A DNA stretch of 13,447 bases from positions 1-13,447 of the forward strand of contig DAHVOF010000180.1 in assembly GCA_027318945.1 (NCBI GenBank), written 5' to 3'. The notes under the pieces were generated by a model, which made no database searches, was not told where the DNA came from, and saw only the letters and a program-made list of their open reading frames with translations. Positions 1 to 7,050 of the stretch are shown here, one piece after another; the stretch's first letter is position 1; the number at the start of each line of letters is the position of its first letter. A program made the translations under genes and the position numbers. Source of the DNA: Actinomycetota bacterium (GTDB lineage Bacteria; Actinomycetota; Acidimicrobiia; Acidimicrobiales; Acidimicrobiaceae).

Positions 1-73
1 GAGGTTCCGAAGTGCAGCGATTCCACACTTTCGTGCGGGATAGAAACTCTCGTCTCTGTATCTCGGGCCTCGA

Positions 74-445
74 TTAAGCGGCCATCTCACGCATTAGCGG
101 TCTAGGCGAACCGTACTTATTGTTCTGTTGGTTCCCTGCTAGTACCAAAAAGACGAGGATTATCAAGAAGCCAATTACCGGAATCAAGTAAAGCAGGAGT
201 AGCCAACCGGACTTGTCGGTATCGTGCAACCTGCGCGCAGCGACACTGAGTCCTGGTATCAGTAGAGCTAGCGCCCAGAGTATGGATACGATCCGAATCG
301 GCGAACTAGCCGACCCAATTAGATCTAAAGCGGCGAACACGATAAAGTTTACCGCCGCATACGCCCAATATTCCGCTCTGCTGGCACGGCCTTTGAAATT
401 CCCATAATTCCGCAATCCCAGCATAAAGCCATTGAAAATAATCAT
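74..445 (-). CDS. DUF805 family small integral membrane protein
   Basis: The protein is 123 residues from the ATG at 445. The frame stays open to a TTG at 484. I prefer the ATG because DUF805 proteins normally have only about 15 residues before the conserved N-F-x-G-R-x-x-R-x-E-Y-W block, seen here as NFKGRASRAEYW. Three or four hydrophobic segments follow, separated by the family hallmark ARRLHDTDKSGW. The C-terminus has the usual G-N-x-x-N-K-Y-G ending. DUF805 proteins (YhaH/YhaI-like) are inner-membrane proteins of unknown function, often carried on mobile elements. No Shine-Dalgarno sequence is convincing for either start. The gene is isolated and reads toward the left edge of the window. 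Family assignment is firm; function is unknown. Confidence 0.85.
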   Translation of the reverse strand: MIIFNGFMLGLRNYGNFKGRASRAEYWAYAAVNFIVFAALDLIGSASSPIRIVSILWALALLIPGLSVAARRLHDTDKSGWLLLLYLIPVIGFLIILVFLVLAGNQQNNKYGSPRPLMREMAA

Positions 446-750
446 TCGCCGATCGTACCAGATTTGTCGCTGGGAATGACCCAAATCTACTGCAATCTTT
501 CAAGACATATAAGTGCAATAACTTGGGGTGCAGAGTAAATACGACGTCATTTATGGCTTACCTAGGAGCCTGCGCATGCACTGCGGCGAAAGATATCGAA
601 AAGCCGTATCGAGAGAATTGCCTGCACGCCTTGACAGGGAGCTGCTGGGGATATCGTAACGTCCCTGGCCAAAATGAGCGAGAAACTGTAAGGCCAGCAC
701 TTGACGTCAGGACACCGAACGACTGAACCAGTGGCCTACCTCACAAGGGA

Positions 751-796
751 TCGCCATCTAAGAACCGAGATACATTCTTCCGGTGTTAGATGGTGA
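751..796. repeat. Inverted repeat (about 11-bp arms)
   Basis: The left arm TCGCCATCTAA (751-761) is complementary to TTAGATGGTGA (786-796) at 10 of 11 positions, with a 24-nt spacer. It lies 44 bp before the terminator at 840-886. The role is unknown. It could be part of a short structured RNA or a protein-binding site. Confidence 0.4.
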
Positions 797-839
797 CCCT
801 CATGAATGGTTACGTCTTATAACTAGTTCCTGGTTATCG

Positions 840-886
840 AAACAAACCAGAGCCACTCTCATTTTAGGGGTGGCTTTGTTTGTTTT
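840..886 (+). terminator. Rho-independent terminator, possibly bidirectional
   Basis: The arm AAACAAACCAGAGCCAC (840-856) pairs almost completely with GTGGCTTTGTTTGTTT (870-885) across a 13-nt loop, and a T-run follows at 883-886. It is strongest for rightward transcription. On the other strand the stem is also followed by T-rich sequence, so it may terminate the leftward relaxase mRNA, whose stop codon is about 75 bp away. No confident rightward gene precedes it. Confidence 0.7.
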
Positions 887-962
887 ACCTGACCTGCGCA
901 AACCCGCTGTAGTGCGATTTAAGACACGAAAAACCAGAGTCATGCGAGGGGGCTAGGGCAAC

Positions 963-3803
963 TTAGCGGAAAAAACCTTGCTGGTGTTCTTGAGCCATTT
1001 TCCGCTCTCTCTCGGCGGCTTTCTCCGCTGCTTTGGCGATTGTCTCGGCCCTCTCGGTTGCTCGTTCGGCGGCTTTCTCTGCCTGAGCCTTAGCTTTGCC
1101 CTCTGCTAGCGTCTGGATTGCCGATTTTTGGTTTTCCGAAACTCCCGCTTCGAGCCGACTCTTTAGCCAGTCAGCGGCTTCGACTTCGGCTGTTTTCGTT
1201 TTTTGGTCCATCAGCGGATCGTGCCTCTGGTTTTCTTTGCCTGTCAGCACGTAGATATGGTTCGCTTCCTTGCCTCGGGTCATCGGCACCAGGAGGCTGG
1301 CTGCGTCGGCTTGCTCGCTAGCCAGAGAATAACTCGATCCATTAATGCTCATGCTTTGCGTAAGCCTTGGGGTCGTCGCATACCCACCCTGGACAGCCTT
1401 TCCGCCACCGTTTATGGACCTTTCCGCATACTCTTTGGTGATCGTCCTACGTTCGCTTGTTCCGAGCTTCTCGACGATCAGATGAGCTTTGTCGCCTTTT
1501 CCCTCTTGACCAACGACTACCCAGCGATCCCCGTTGTTGATGATTCGCTCTTTGTCTTCATAGACGTTAAGCCTCGTCGTCACGAGCTGGCCAGTGTGGA
1601 ATTTGAAGTCCGGCAGAGGCTCAGCTGCGACTAGGCGACGATTGATTAGTTCTTGTCTAACATGGGTGTTTAGCTGGTTGACCGTGCTTCCGCTCCAACC
1701 TATAGCTAGCGATTGTTTCCCTGCTTCAAAGTCGTCTGCCATTTGTCGAGCTATCTCTTTTTTGGCTTCTAACGGCGAAGCGACCGCGTGAATACGTCCG
1801 TTTTTGGCGTAAGTATCGACAGCTGCGGCGGCGGTTTTGCCCCCTGCTCTCAACTTTTCCGCAGCTCGGCGCTCCCATTCTTCCCGCTGACGAACCACGG
1901 TTTCGATTCTGGCTGTGGGGATTTTTGCGAGTCCGAGTTTCTCGGCCTCTTCCCCTTGGGCGGTGGCAATTCCGAGTAGGATTCCCCCCTTTTCGACACT
2001 GCCGATTTGCTTATGATCGCCAACGATTACGACTTTGGCCTGGCTGAATTGGGCGTAGGCTGCGATTTTCGCTAGATCGTCCGTCGAGGTAAGGCTTCCC
2101 TCGTCGAGCACAATTAGCTCGGGATTCGGCGTTTCGCCCGCGTGAGCAGTGTGACTGCGCCAGTGTTGCATGAGATCTGCTTCAGTTTCGACACCAGCGG
2201 GGCGTTTTTGAGCGCCGACCCAGTTTGCAATAGTGGAGCTCGAGTTGTTTCCTCGGCTGCGTGTAGTGCTTTCTGTAAGAGTACTGGAAGCTCGTCCGGT
2301 CGAAGCTAATCCGGTAACCGTCCACCCTGCTTCGCCTGCCGCTTCGGCCAAATACCCTAGTGCGGTAGTCTTTCCGACCCCTGGCGCACCGATCAAAAGG
2401 GCTCCAGTCGTCTTAGCATCTGCAAGCTCTCTGATAGCTTGCGCCTGTTCTTCGGAAAGGTTTCCATCGATGACGGCCTGCTCTGCTATTTGGGCGGTAG
2501 TTTTTGAAAGTCGGCTTCCAGCGGTGAAAAAATTTTGCTGAGTTGCCAGGCTCGCCACTAACTGTTTCTCTTTTTCTAGCTGAGCTGGGGTCGTGAACCT
2601 TTCCTCTCGCCCTGTCAAAGGGTCGGCGACTAAAGGAACCAAATACCCTTTATCAATGGCTTCATCGCAGATTTTGCCGACTCGATCTTGCCATTCTTTG
2701 GGTGTCTCGGTTGGTAACTTCGCCTCGAACTTTAAAACCTCGCATTCCAGTTGATAGCGATTTACCGCTGCGATCTGACCGGACTCGATGGCCATAGCTA
2801 ATGATTGAGATGGGTCAGCAACGCTCTTCCCGCCTACCAATCTGTTTTGTAGGACGGCCCGGCTTCCTTTTTGCGCCTGTGCCCACTCCATCGCGGCTGC
2901 TTGGGCATTTTCGAGGACGGCAGCTCCCCTTAGGTCGGTCTGCTGATGCCAGCGCACTCTGAGGTCTTCAGTAGAGTACTGACCGATTTTGACCTCTCGC
3001 GTAGAAAGCGTAAATCCCTCCGCTGCCTTTCTGGCTTCCGCAAAGCTCGGCGCTCGTCCGGTTTGAGCCTCAAACTCGGTCTTCCAGTCGTCTAATTTGG
3101 CTTCGATTTCTGTCCTTCTGGTTGACCACAAAGCGATCACTTCTTTATCAACGCCTCTAATATCGCCGGACGCTCCGCTTTCTTTGGTCGCTTCCCAAGC
3201 AACGCCGAGCTCTTCTGTGAGGCTTCGCCTCAACGCTGCGTCATAAATCATGCCGATTTTTTTAGCCTGATAGAATACCTCCCTGCCGTCCAGCGTGAGG
3301 GGTCGCCCGTCCACCATCACCCTGTTTTCGATGAGCAGGTGCGAATGAAGCTGCGGGTCGAGCGCTCTGCTCGTTCGATGCCGGAAGTCGAGCATCACGC
3401 TCGGAGCGTCAACCTTGACTAGATCGACGCCCTGTGCACCCGTTCGGCTGTACCAGCCGAACGACCCGACTGCGGACTCCATCGCTTGCCGGTGCGCCCT
3501 CTCAATCGTTTGGCGGGTCTCATCATCGCCTAGAGCCCACAGCACGCTGACAGATTTCGGAGCCGAGAAGGTTATATCGAACGCTACGTTTTTTCGCTTA
3601 TCCTCGTCGCCCAATTGGAAAATTGTGGCGGCTTCGTCGGGAGAGACTTCCCGCCTCGCTTCGTAGATTCCATCCGGGCGCCCAACGAATTCAGTCGGAG
3701 CTGCTTCGCCGTGTCCTGCGTAGTAATCTTCCCTGCCTTTAGCGACCGCGTCTGTATAGTACTTCGCCTGATCCGCTCCGATCACCGCCACGCTCACACC
3801 CAT
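963..3803 (-). CDS. traA: MOBF-family conjugative relaxase-helicase (TraA/TrwC-like)
   Basis: This 946-residue protein would nick oriT, become covalently attached to the transferred strand and unwind the plasmid during conjugation. The N-terminal relaxase domain shows paired tyrosines Y15-Y16 and Y27-Y28 (EDYYAGHGE). It also has the metal-binding triad H142/H153/H155 in FRHRTSRALDPQLHSH, with the H-x10-H-x-H spacing of TrwC. An SF1 helicase half follows: Walker A GAPGVGKTT (about 472-480), Walker B LIVLDE (563-568), motif III GDHKQ (595-599) and motif VI PMTRGKEANH (about 840-849). The last 50 residues are an Ala/Glu/Lys-rich predicted coiled coil. The segment between VG (40) and the FDITFSAPKSVS block is shorter than in many family members and lacks the usual G-x-W-x-G. 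The start is ATG with GAGG about 7 nt upstream. No coupling protein or type IV secretion gene is nearby, so transfer probably relies on genes outside the window. Confidence 0.93.
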   Translation of the reverse strand: MGVSVAVIGADQAKYYTDAVAKGREDYYAGHGEAAPTEFVGRPDGIYEARREVSPDEAATIFQLGDEDKRKNVAFDITFSAPKSVSVLWALGDDETRQTIERAHRQAMESAVGSFGWYSRTGAQGVDLVKVDAPSVMLDFRHRTSRALDPQLHSHLLIENRVMVDGRPLTLDGREVFYQAKKIGMIYDAALRRSLTEELGVAWEATKESGASGDIRGVDKEVIALWSTRRTEIEAKLDDWKTEFEAQTGRAPSFAEARKAAEGFTLSTREVKIGQYSTEDLRVRWHQQTDLRGAAVLENAQAAAMEWAQAQKGSRAVLQNRLVGGKSVADPSQSLAMAIESGQIAAVNRYQLECEVLKFEAKLPTETPKEWQDRVGKICDEAIDKGYLVPLVADPLTGREERFTTPAQLEKEKQLVASLATQQNFFTAGSRLSKTTAQIAEQAVIDGNLSEEQAQAIRELADAKTTGALLIGAPGVGKTTALGYLAEAAGEAGWTVTGLASTGRASSTLTESTTRSRGNNSSSTIANWVGAQKRPAGVETEADLMQHWRSHTAHAGETPNPELIVLDEGSLTSTDDLAKIAAYAQFSQAKVVIVGDHKQIGSVEKGGILLGIATAQGEEAEKLGLAKIPTARIETVVRQREEWERRAAEKLRAGGKTAAAAVDTYAKNGRIHAVASPLEAKKEIARQMADDFEAGKQSLAIGWSGSTVNQLNTHVRQELINRRLVAAEPLPDFKFHTGQLVTTRLNVYEDKERIINNGDRWVVVGQEGKGDKAHLIVEKLGTSERRTITKEYAERSINGGGKAVQGGYATTPRLTQSMSINGSSYSLASEQADAASLLVPMTRGKEANHIYVLTGKENQRHDPLMDQKTKTAEVEAADWLKSRLEAGVSENQKSAIQTLAEGKAKAQAEKAAERATERAETIAKAAEKAAERERKMAQEHQQGFFR

Positions 3804-3840
3804 GTTTTGCCTCGTTTCAAGGTCGTGTTTTGAGGTCTAG

Positions 3841-3877
3841 TTTAGCTGCAAAAACGCACGAGCACCTTTAGTGCAAA
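3841..3877. repeat. Direct and inverted repeats upstream of the relaxase: candidate oriT or operator
   Basis: TTTAGCTGCAAA (3841-3852) and TTTAGTGCAAA (3867-3877) form a near-perfect direct repeat. The second copy also takes part in a small hairpin, GCAC (3862-3865) against GTGC (3871-3874). MOBF oriTs typically lie beside the relaxase gene and contain short inverted repeats near nic, which is why I flag it. No nic consensus is recognised, and autoregulatory operator sites would look the same. Confidence 0.35.
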
Positions 3878-3899
3878 TGTGTGTTACTAAGTTTTTGGA

Positions 3900-4206
3900 T
3901 TGGGGTGGGCGGCGGTGGGAGGGTTGTTGTCGGGATTGGCGAGGGCGTTGGGTTGGCTGGTTCTTTTCTGCTTGGTCTTGTTTTACTTTTGGTGTGGTTT
4001 TTGGTCTGGGTGGAATCGGGCAGAAGGTCGGCTGCTGGCAGAGCTCAATCATAGAAAGGAGAGGTTTACGAGAGGGGAACGACCCCCGACGGCACCGCCA
4101 CAAACCGACCGCCGCCGACACCAAAATGTAAAAAGGTCAACCTCACCCTCTGCCACCAAATCTTTGGACGAGTTGGTTCCAAGCTGCCCAAGCGTCGGTT
4201 GCTATG
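3900..4206 (+). pseudogene. Possible small Trp-rich single-pass membrane protein, interrupted by the IS
   Basis: A frame opening after a stop at 3888-3890 can start at TTG 3900, GTG 3915 or one of the following TTG codons, which are preceded by GGGAGGG. It encodes a hydrophobic stretch rich in Leu, Phe and Trp (about residues 14-36), then a charged, Pro/Arg-rich tail. The frame runs into the insertion sequence at 4207 and ends inside it at 4289, so any native C-terminus is lost. It is divergent from the relaxase gene. The + strand here is extremely G+T-rich between 3890 and 4050, and that bias alone could create Leu/Gly/Trp/Phe codons, so the ORF may be spurious. I recognise no family. Confidence 0.25.
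4197..4206. repeat. Target-site duplication, left copy (10 bp)
   Basis: GGTTGCTATG immediately precedes the left end of the insertion sequence and is repeated exactly after its right end at 6260-6269. ISAs1-family elements are known to make 8-10 bp duplications. Confidence 0.93.
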
Positions 4207-4226
4207 CAGGGCCATTGCAAAGTCCA
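4207..4226 (+). repeat. Left terminal inverted repeat (IRL)
   Basis: The sequence is CAGGGCCATTGCAAAGTCCA. It matches the right end read on the other strand with a perfect inner block GCAAAGTCCA, a few mismatches and one single-base gap in the outer half. Confidence 0.88.
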
Positions 4227-4298
4227 GCTGAATGTCGCTTTACCTGGCCTGATACAACAGGATTGGCGTTTTGTTTCAGTAGCTGTTAGAAATAGAGG

Positions 4299-6069
4299 AT
4301 GCAAGAACCGCCAATCGATGTGAGCCGGATAAGCGTTCGTCCTATCCTTCTGAGCGAGCAGGCCCGTTTCGATGCTGGTCTCGATGAGCATCACTGGCTC
4401 GGTCACCGTCTCGTAGGTGAAACGATGCGCTATGTAGCGCTATCCCCAGACGGGGAATGGCTGGCACTGGTTGGCTTCGGAGCTGCTGCGCTTGCATGTC
4501 GTCCACGAGATAGCTTTGTTGGCTGGAGTGATGAGATACATTTCAAGCGATTGCGCTACGTGACCAACAATCAGAGATTCTGTATTCTGCCTGCTGGAAG
4601 ACAGGCTAACGTCGCCTCAGCAGTACTATCTCGTTGTCTCAAGAGGTTGAGTGACGATTATGAGCAGCGTTGGGGCCACCCGGTGTTCTTGGTCGAGACC
4701 TTCGTCGATCCATCCCGTCACCGCGGAACTTGTTATCTTGCATCTAACTTCACGGTATTAGGAACTACCCTCGGCTACGGCAGGGTCTCTGGTCGCTACG
4801 TCCATCATGGCAAACAGAAACTCTGTCTCGCCCGTCTACTCAGGCGTGACGCTCTCTCGATCTTGTCTGGTGAGTTCGACCATCCAGCGATTTCATCTAC
4901 TCCGCGAAGGAAGGCACCTTTGATCAACCTAAATAACGTGAACTTCGAAGGTGACAGTGGTCTCCTCGCTCGTCTCAGCCAGATCTGTGACCATCGTAAA
5001 CCACGAGGTGTGCGTCACAGCCTCTCAAGCGTCTTAGCTGTCGCAGCGTGTGCAACAGTCGCTGGCTGTCGAAGTCTGACTGCAATCGGTGAATGGGCAG
5101 CTGACTGCCCACAAGAAGTCCTTGCTCGCCTTGGTGCCAAGTTCCACCCGGTGCACAAGCGTTATGTTCCACCATCGGATGCTACTATCCGCAGAGCAAT
5201 AGCAGCAGTGGACGGAGATGCTTTAGATGAAGTTATCGGAGAATGGCTCTTTGACATGGTGCGTACCGGACATTTAGAAGAACACCAGCTCGTCGTGGCG
5301 GTTGACGGAAAGTCACTGCGAGGAGCTACACAAGACGACGGGCGTTGTGTGCATCTGTTTGCTGCAATGGTCCAAGGGAATAGAGCTGTCATCGCCCAGC
5401 GTGAAGTAGATCACAAGACAAACGAAATTACCGGTTTCAAGCCACTACTCGAAGACCTTGATCTACAAGGTGCAGTTGTGACCGCCGATGCAATGCATGC
5501 ACAAAGAGAGCATGCACGCTTCCTTTGTGAAGATAAAGATGCCGATTATCTCTTGGGTGTTAAACAGAATCAGCCGAGCCTCTTCGAAGCGATTCAGTCC
5601 CTCCCTGGAGGGTCTTTTTCCCCCTGACCACGAAGAGATAGTTCGCGGACATGGGCGCATCGTTCGTCGTTTCACCCGGGTTGCTCCGGTTGTAGAAGCT
5701 ATCAAGTTTCCCTATGCAGCTCAGGTGGTTGTCGTGGAGCGCAAGGTAGCTGATCTCAAAGGCCACATGGTCTCGACTGAGACTTCTTTCTACGTGACGA
5801 GCCTGACATCAGCTGAAGCAGGTGCGGATCGGATAGCAAAGATCGTTCGGGGTCACTGGGAGATAGAGAATGGTCTCCACTGGGTTCGAGATGTCACGTG
5901 GGACGAGGACAGATCGCAGGTGAGAACTGGCTCCGCACCGCGCAGTCTCGCCTCATTCCGCAACCTCGCAATTGCTGTTCTTCGTCACGCAGGAGAAACA
6001 AACGCTGCACGAGGCCTCAGGTGGGCATCACGCGAGCATGCCAGGCCGCTCGCACTACTCGGCATGTAG
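4299..6069 (+). CDS. ISAs1-family transposase with N-terminal DruA/DUF4338 domain, +1 frameshifted
   Basis: The first frame (4299-5627, 442 residues) starts at ATG with AGAGG directly upstream. Residues about 15-195 are a DUF4338/DruA-type domain (HHWLG near 31, YVTNNQRFCILP near 87-98, VETFVD near 132, GTCYLASN near 143, LGYGR near 158). Residues about 220-320 match the ISAs1 transposase-associated helical domain. The DDE catalytic core follows, with D336 in AVDGKSLRG and D397 in VVTADAMH. The frame ends at TGA 5625-5627. The third acidic residue lies in the +1 frame, in RGHWEIENGLHWVRD, and that frame runs to a stop at 6067-6069. A joined product would be about 588 residues. Either a 1-nt indel in TTTTTCCCCC inactivated the gene, or a +1 ribosomal shift at CCC-TGA-C restores it. 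The first product alone lacks the catalytic Glu and would not transpose. Confidence 0.9.
5607..5628 (+). other. Frame-change site in the transposase (candidate +1 programmed frameshift)
   Basis: GGAGGG (5607-5612), a Shine-Dalgarno-like hexamer, is followed by TCTTTTTCC and then CCC TGA C in the zero frame. Peptidyl-tRNA-Pro on CCC can re-pair with CCT, and UGA-C is the poor termination context used in the prfB (RF2) +1 frameshift. The spacing is longer than the 3 nt between SD and P-site codon in prfB. The T5C5 run also invites polymerase slippage or sequencing error, so a plain mutation is at least as likely. Confidence 0.45.
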
Positions 6070-6234
6070 CCACCAAGCTCCCACCAACACAGCGCCATTA
6101 CACCGTCACGCTGGTTCAGCGCGCCATCGAAACAGAAAACACCTGTCAGAAGGAAGGAGTGGAAGTCAACTCAGGGAAATCGAGCCTCAGATGACTACCG
6201 AATTGATTCTGTCGGCCTTCGGTGACTGCCTCAG

Positions 6235-7020
6235 ATGATGGACTTTGCGAAGGACCGTGGGTTGCTATGCAACCTCCGATTTCTCCGAAGGGTGTACGAA
6301 AACTCCGGACTGTGTGTACGGAATCACTGGAATGCGCAACCATCCTCGGCGTTTTTCACGACCGGAGGTGGCACGACGGCCCTCATGGTCCAGCGGGTCA
6401 CCGACATGCTCCAAACGGCCTGCGGTGTCATCAACCTTAGCGCAGAGACCGTCGCTGACGGGCTCGTGCATCGGCTTGACAAGTTCGACACGGTCGATGG
6501 TCTCGTCAGCGTGCGCCATGCTGCACAGGAGCACGTCCTGTATGCCGTGCTGCTCTACGAACGGTTCCTTGGCCGTCCGTACGCCAGTCACCGTGACGCC
6601 GTCTCAGAGCTGGTCGGCGATGTCATGGAGAGCGCCATCGAAGTGCAGCTCCACTCGGCGCACATCCCATTCTGGAAGACCGGGCGGGCAGAGCGGGTCG
6701 CTGGCTTCGAGCAGGCCCCGGACTTCTTTATCCCCGACGAGATTGCCCCACGGGTCATCATCGAAGCGAAGATAGCGGGCGACGATGGCACTGCTCGTGA
6801 CAAGGTCGCACGGACTCTCCGGCTCGCCCATATGCGGGATGAGAGGGAAGCATCCGGCCAGACCGCCTACCAGGTGATCGCCTGCATCGACGGGAGAGGA
6901 TTCGGCGTCCGGCAGCAAGACTGTCGTGACCTCATTCGAGCGACCCGTGGCAAGGTCTTCACGGCGAACACCCTTGGTGACCTGATTACGTATTCCGACC
7001 TGGCGGATTTTGTCCCGTAG
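6235..7020 (+). CDS. PD-(D/E)XK nuclease, type II restriction endonuclease-like; 5' end altered by the IS
   Basis: As read from ATG 6235 the ORF has 261 residues. Its C-terminal half has the restriction-fold signature: an upstream helix with E132/E136, then APDFFIPD with D163, then RVIIEAK with E177 and K179, a PD-x13-E-x-K arrangement. A later strand IACIDGRGFGVR and the VFTANTLGDLI block resemble the C-terminal part of type II restriction enzymes. The first 8-11 residues come from the IS right end, so this start did not exist before insertion. A more natural start may be ATG 6385, with GGAGGTGG at 6364-6371 and a 13-nt spacer. Before insertion the frame was open upstream to 4055 without an ATG, GTG or TTG, so the gene may already have been 5'-truncated. 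Codon third positions are much more GC-rich than in the rep or relaxase genes, suggesting separate acquisition. No methyltransferase is nearby. The specificity is unknown. Confidence 0.7.
   Translation: MMDFAKDRGLLCNLRFLRRVYENSGLCVRNHWNAQPSSAFFTTGGGTTALMVQRVTDMLQTACGVINLSAETVADGLVHRLDKFDTVDGLVSVRHAAQEHVLYAVLLYERFLGRPYASHRDAVSELVGDVMESAIEVQLHSAHIPFWKTGRAERVAGFEQAPDFFIPDEIAPRVIIEAKIAGDDGTARDKVARTLRLAHMRDEREASGQTAYQVIACIDGRGFGVRQQDCRDLIRATRGKVFTANTLGDLITYSDLADFVP
6239..6259 (-). repeat. Right terminal inverted repeat (IRR)
   Basis: Read on the - strand the end begins CACGGTCCTTCGCAAAGTCC. The GCAAAGTCCA core is identical to IRL, and the outermost CA is shared. The repeat overlaps the first codons of the rightward nuclease ORF. 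Confidence 0.88.
6260..6269. repeat. Target-site duplication, right copy (10 bp)
   Basis: GGTTGCTATG is identical to 4197-4206. Confidence 0.93.
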
Positions 7021-7050
7021 CAGACAATACCCCTATGTGGAACTTGGCTT

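Larger units (their letters stand above)
485..962. other. Intergenic region without a supported gene; contains two hairpins
   Basis: A rightward open frame (523-726) has no Shine-Dalgarno sequence, is rich in Cys and Trp for its length, and resembles no family I know, so I do not call it. The region contains an inverted repeat at 751-796 and the terminator at 840-886. No promoter could be placed with confidence. Confidence 0.5.
4207..6259 (+). mobile_element. ISAs1-family insertion sequence with a DruA(DUF4338)-transposase fusion
   Basis: The element is 2,053 bp, bounded by imperfect terminal inverted repeats and flanked by a perfect 10-bp target duplication, so both ends are defined from sequence. 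It encodes one transposase, split between two frames. The intact duplication indicates a simple and fairly recent insertion rather than a recombinational junction. The inserted site lies between the relaxase-proximal region and the nuclease gene. The right subterminal region contains an 11-bp direct repeat, GCCTCAGATGA (6184-6194 and 6228-6238), that may be a transposase-binding site. The right end also places an ATG-ATG (6235) in frame with the downstream nuclease ORF. Confidence 0.93.

Noticed and set aside
523..726. Rightward 67-codon frame upstream of the terminator at 840
   Set aside because: There is no ribosome-binding site, the composition is unusual and no family resemblance is visible. 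The 110-bp gap to the terminator does not support it.
1203..1634. Rightward 143-codon frame inside the relaxase gene
   Set aside because: It is antisense to conserved helicase motifs of the relaxase and has no independent support.
6245..6775. Second rightward frame overlapping the nuclease gene, in phase with the Trp-rich ORF across the excised IS
   Set aside because: The Ser/Arg/Pro-rich translation is typical of an off-frame reading of GC-rich coding sequence. The overlapping frame has clear nuclease motifs.
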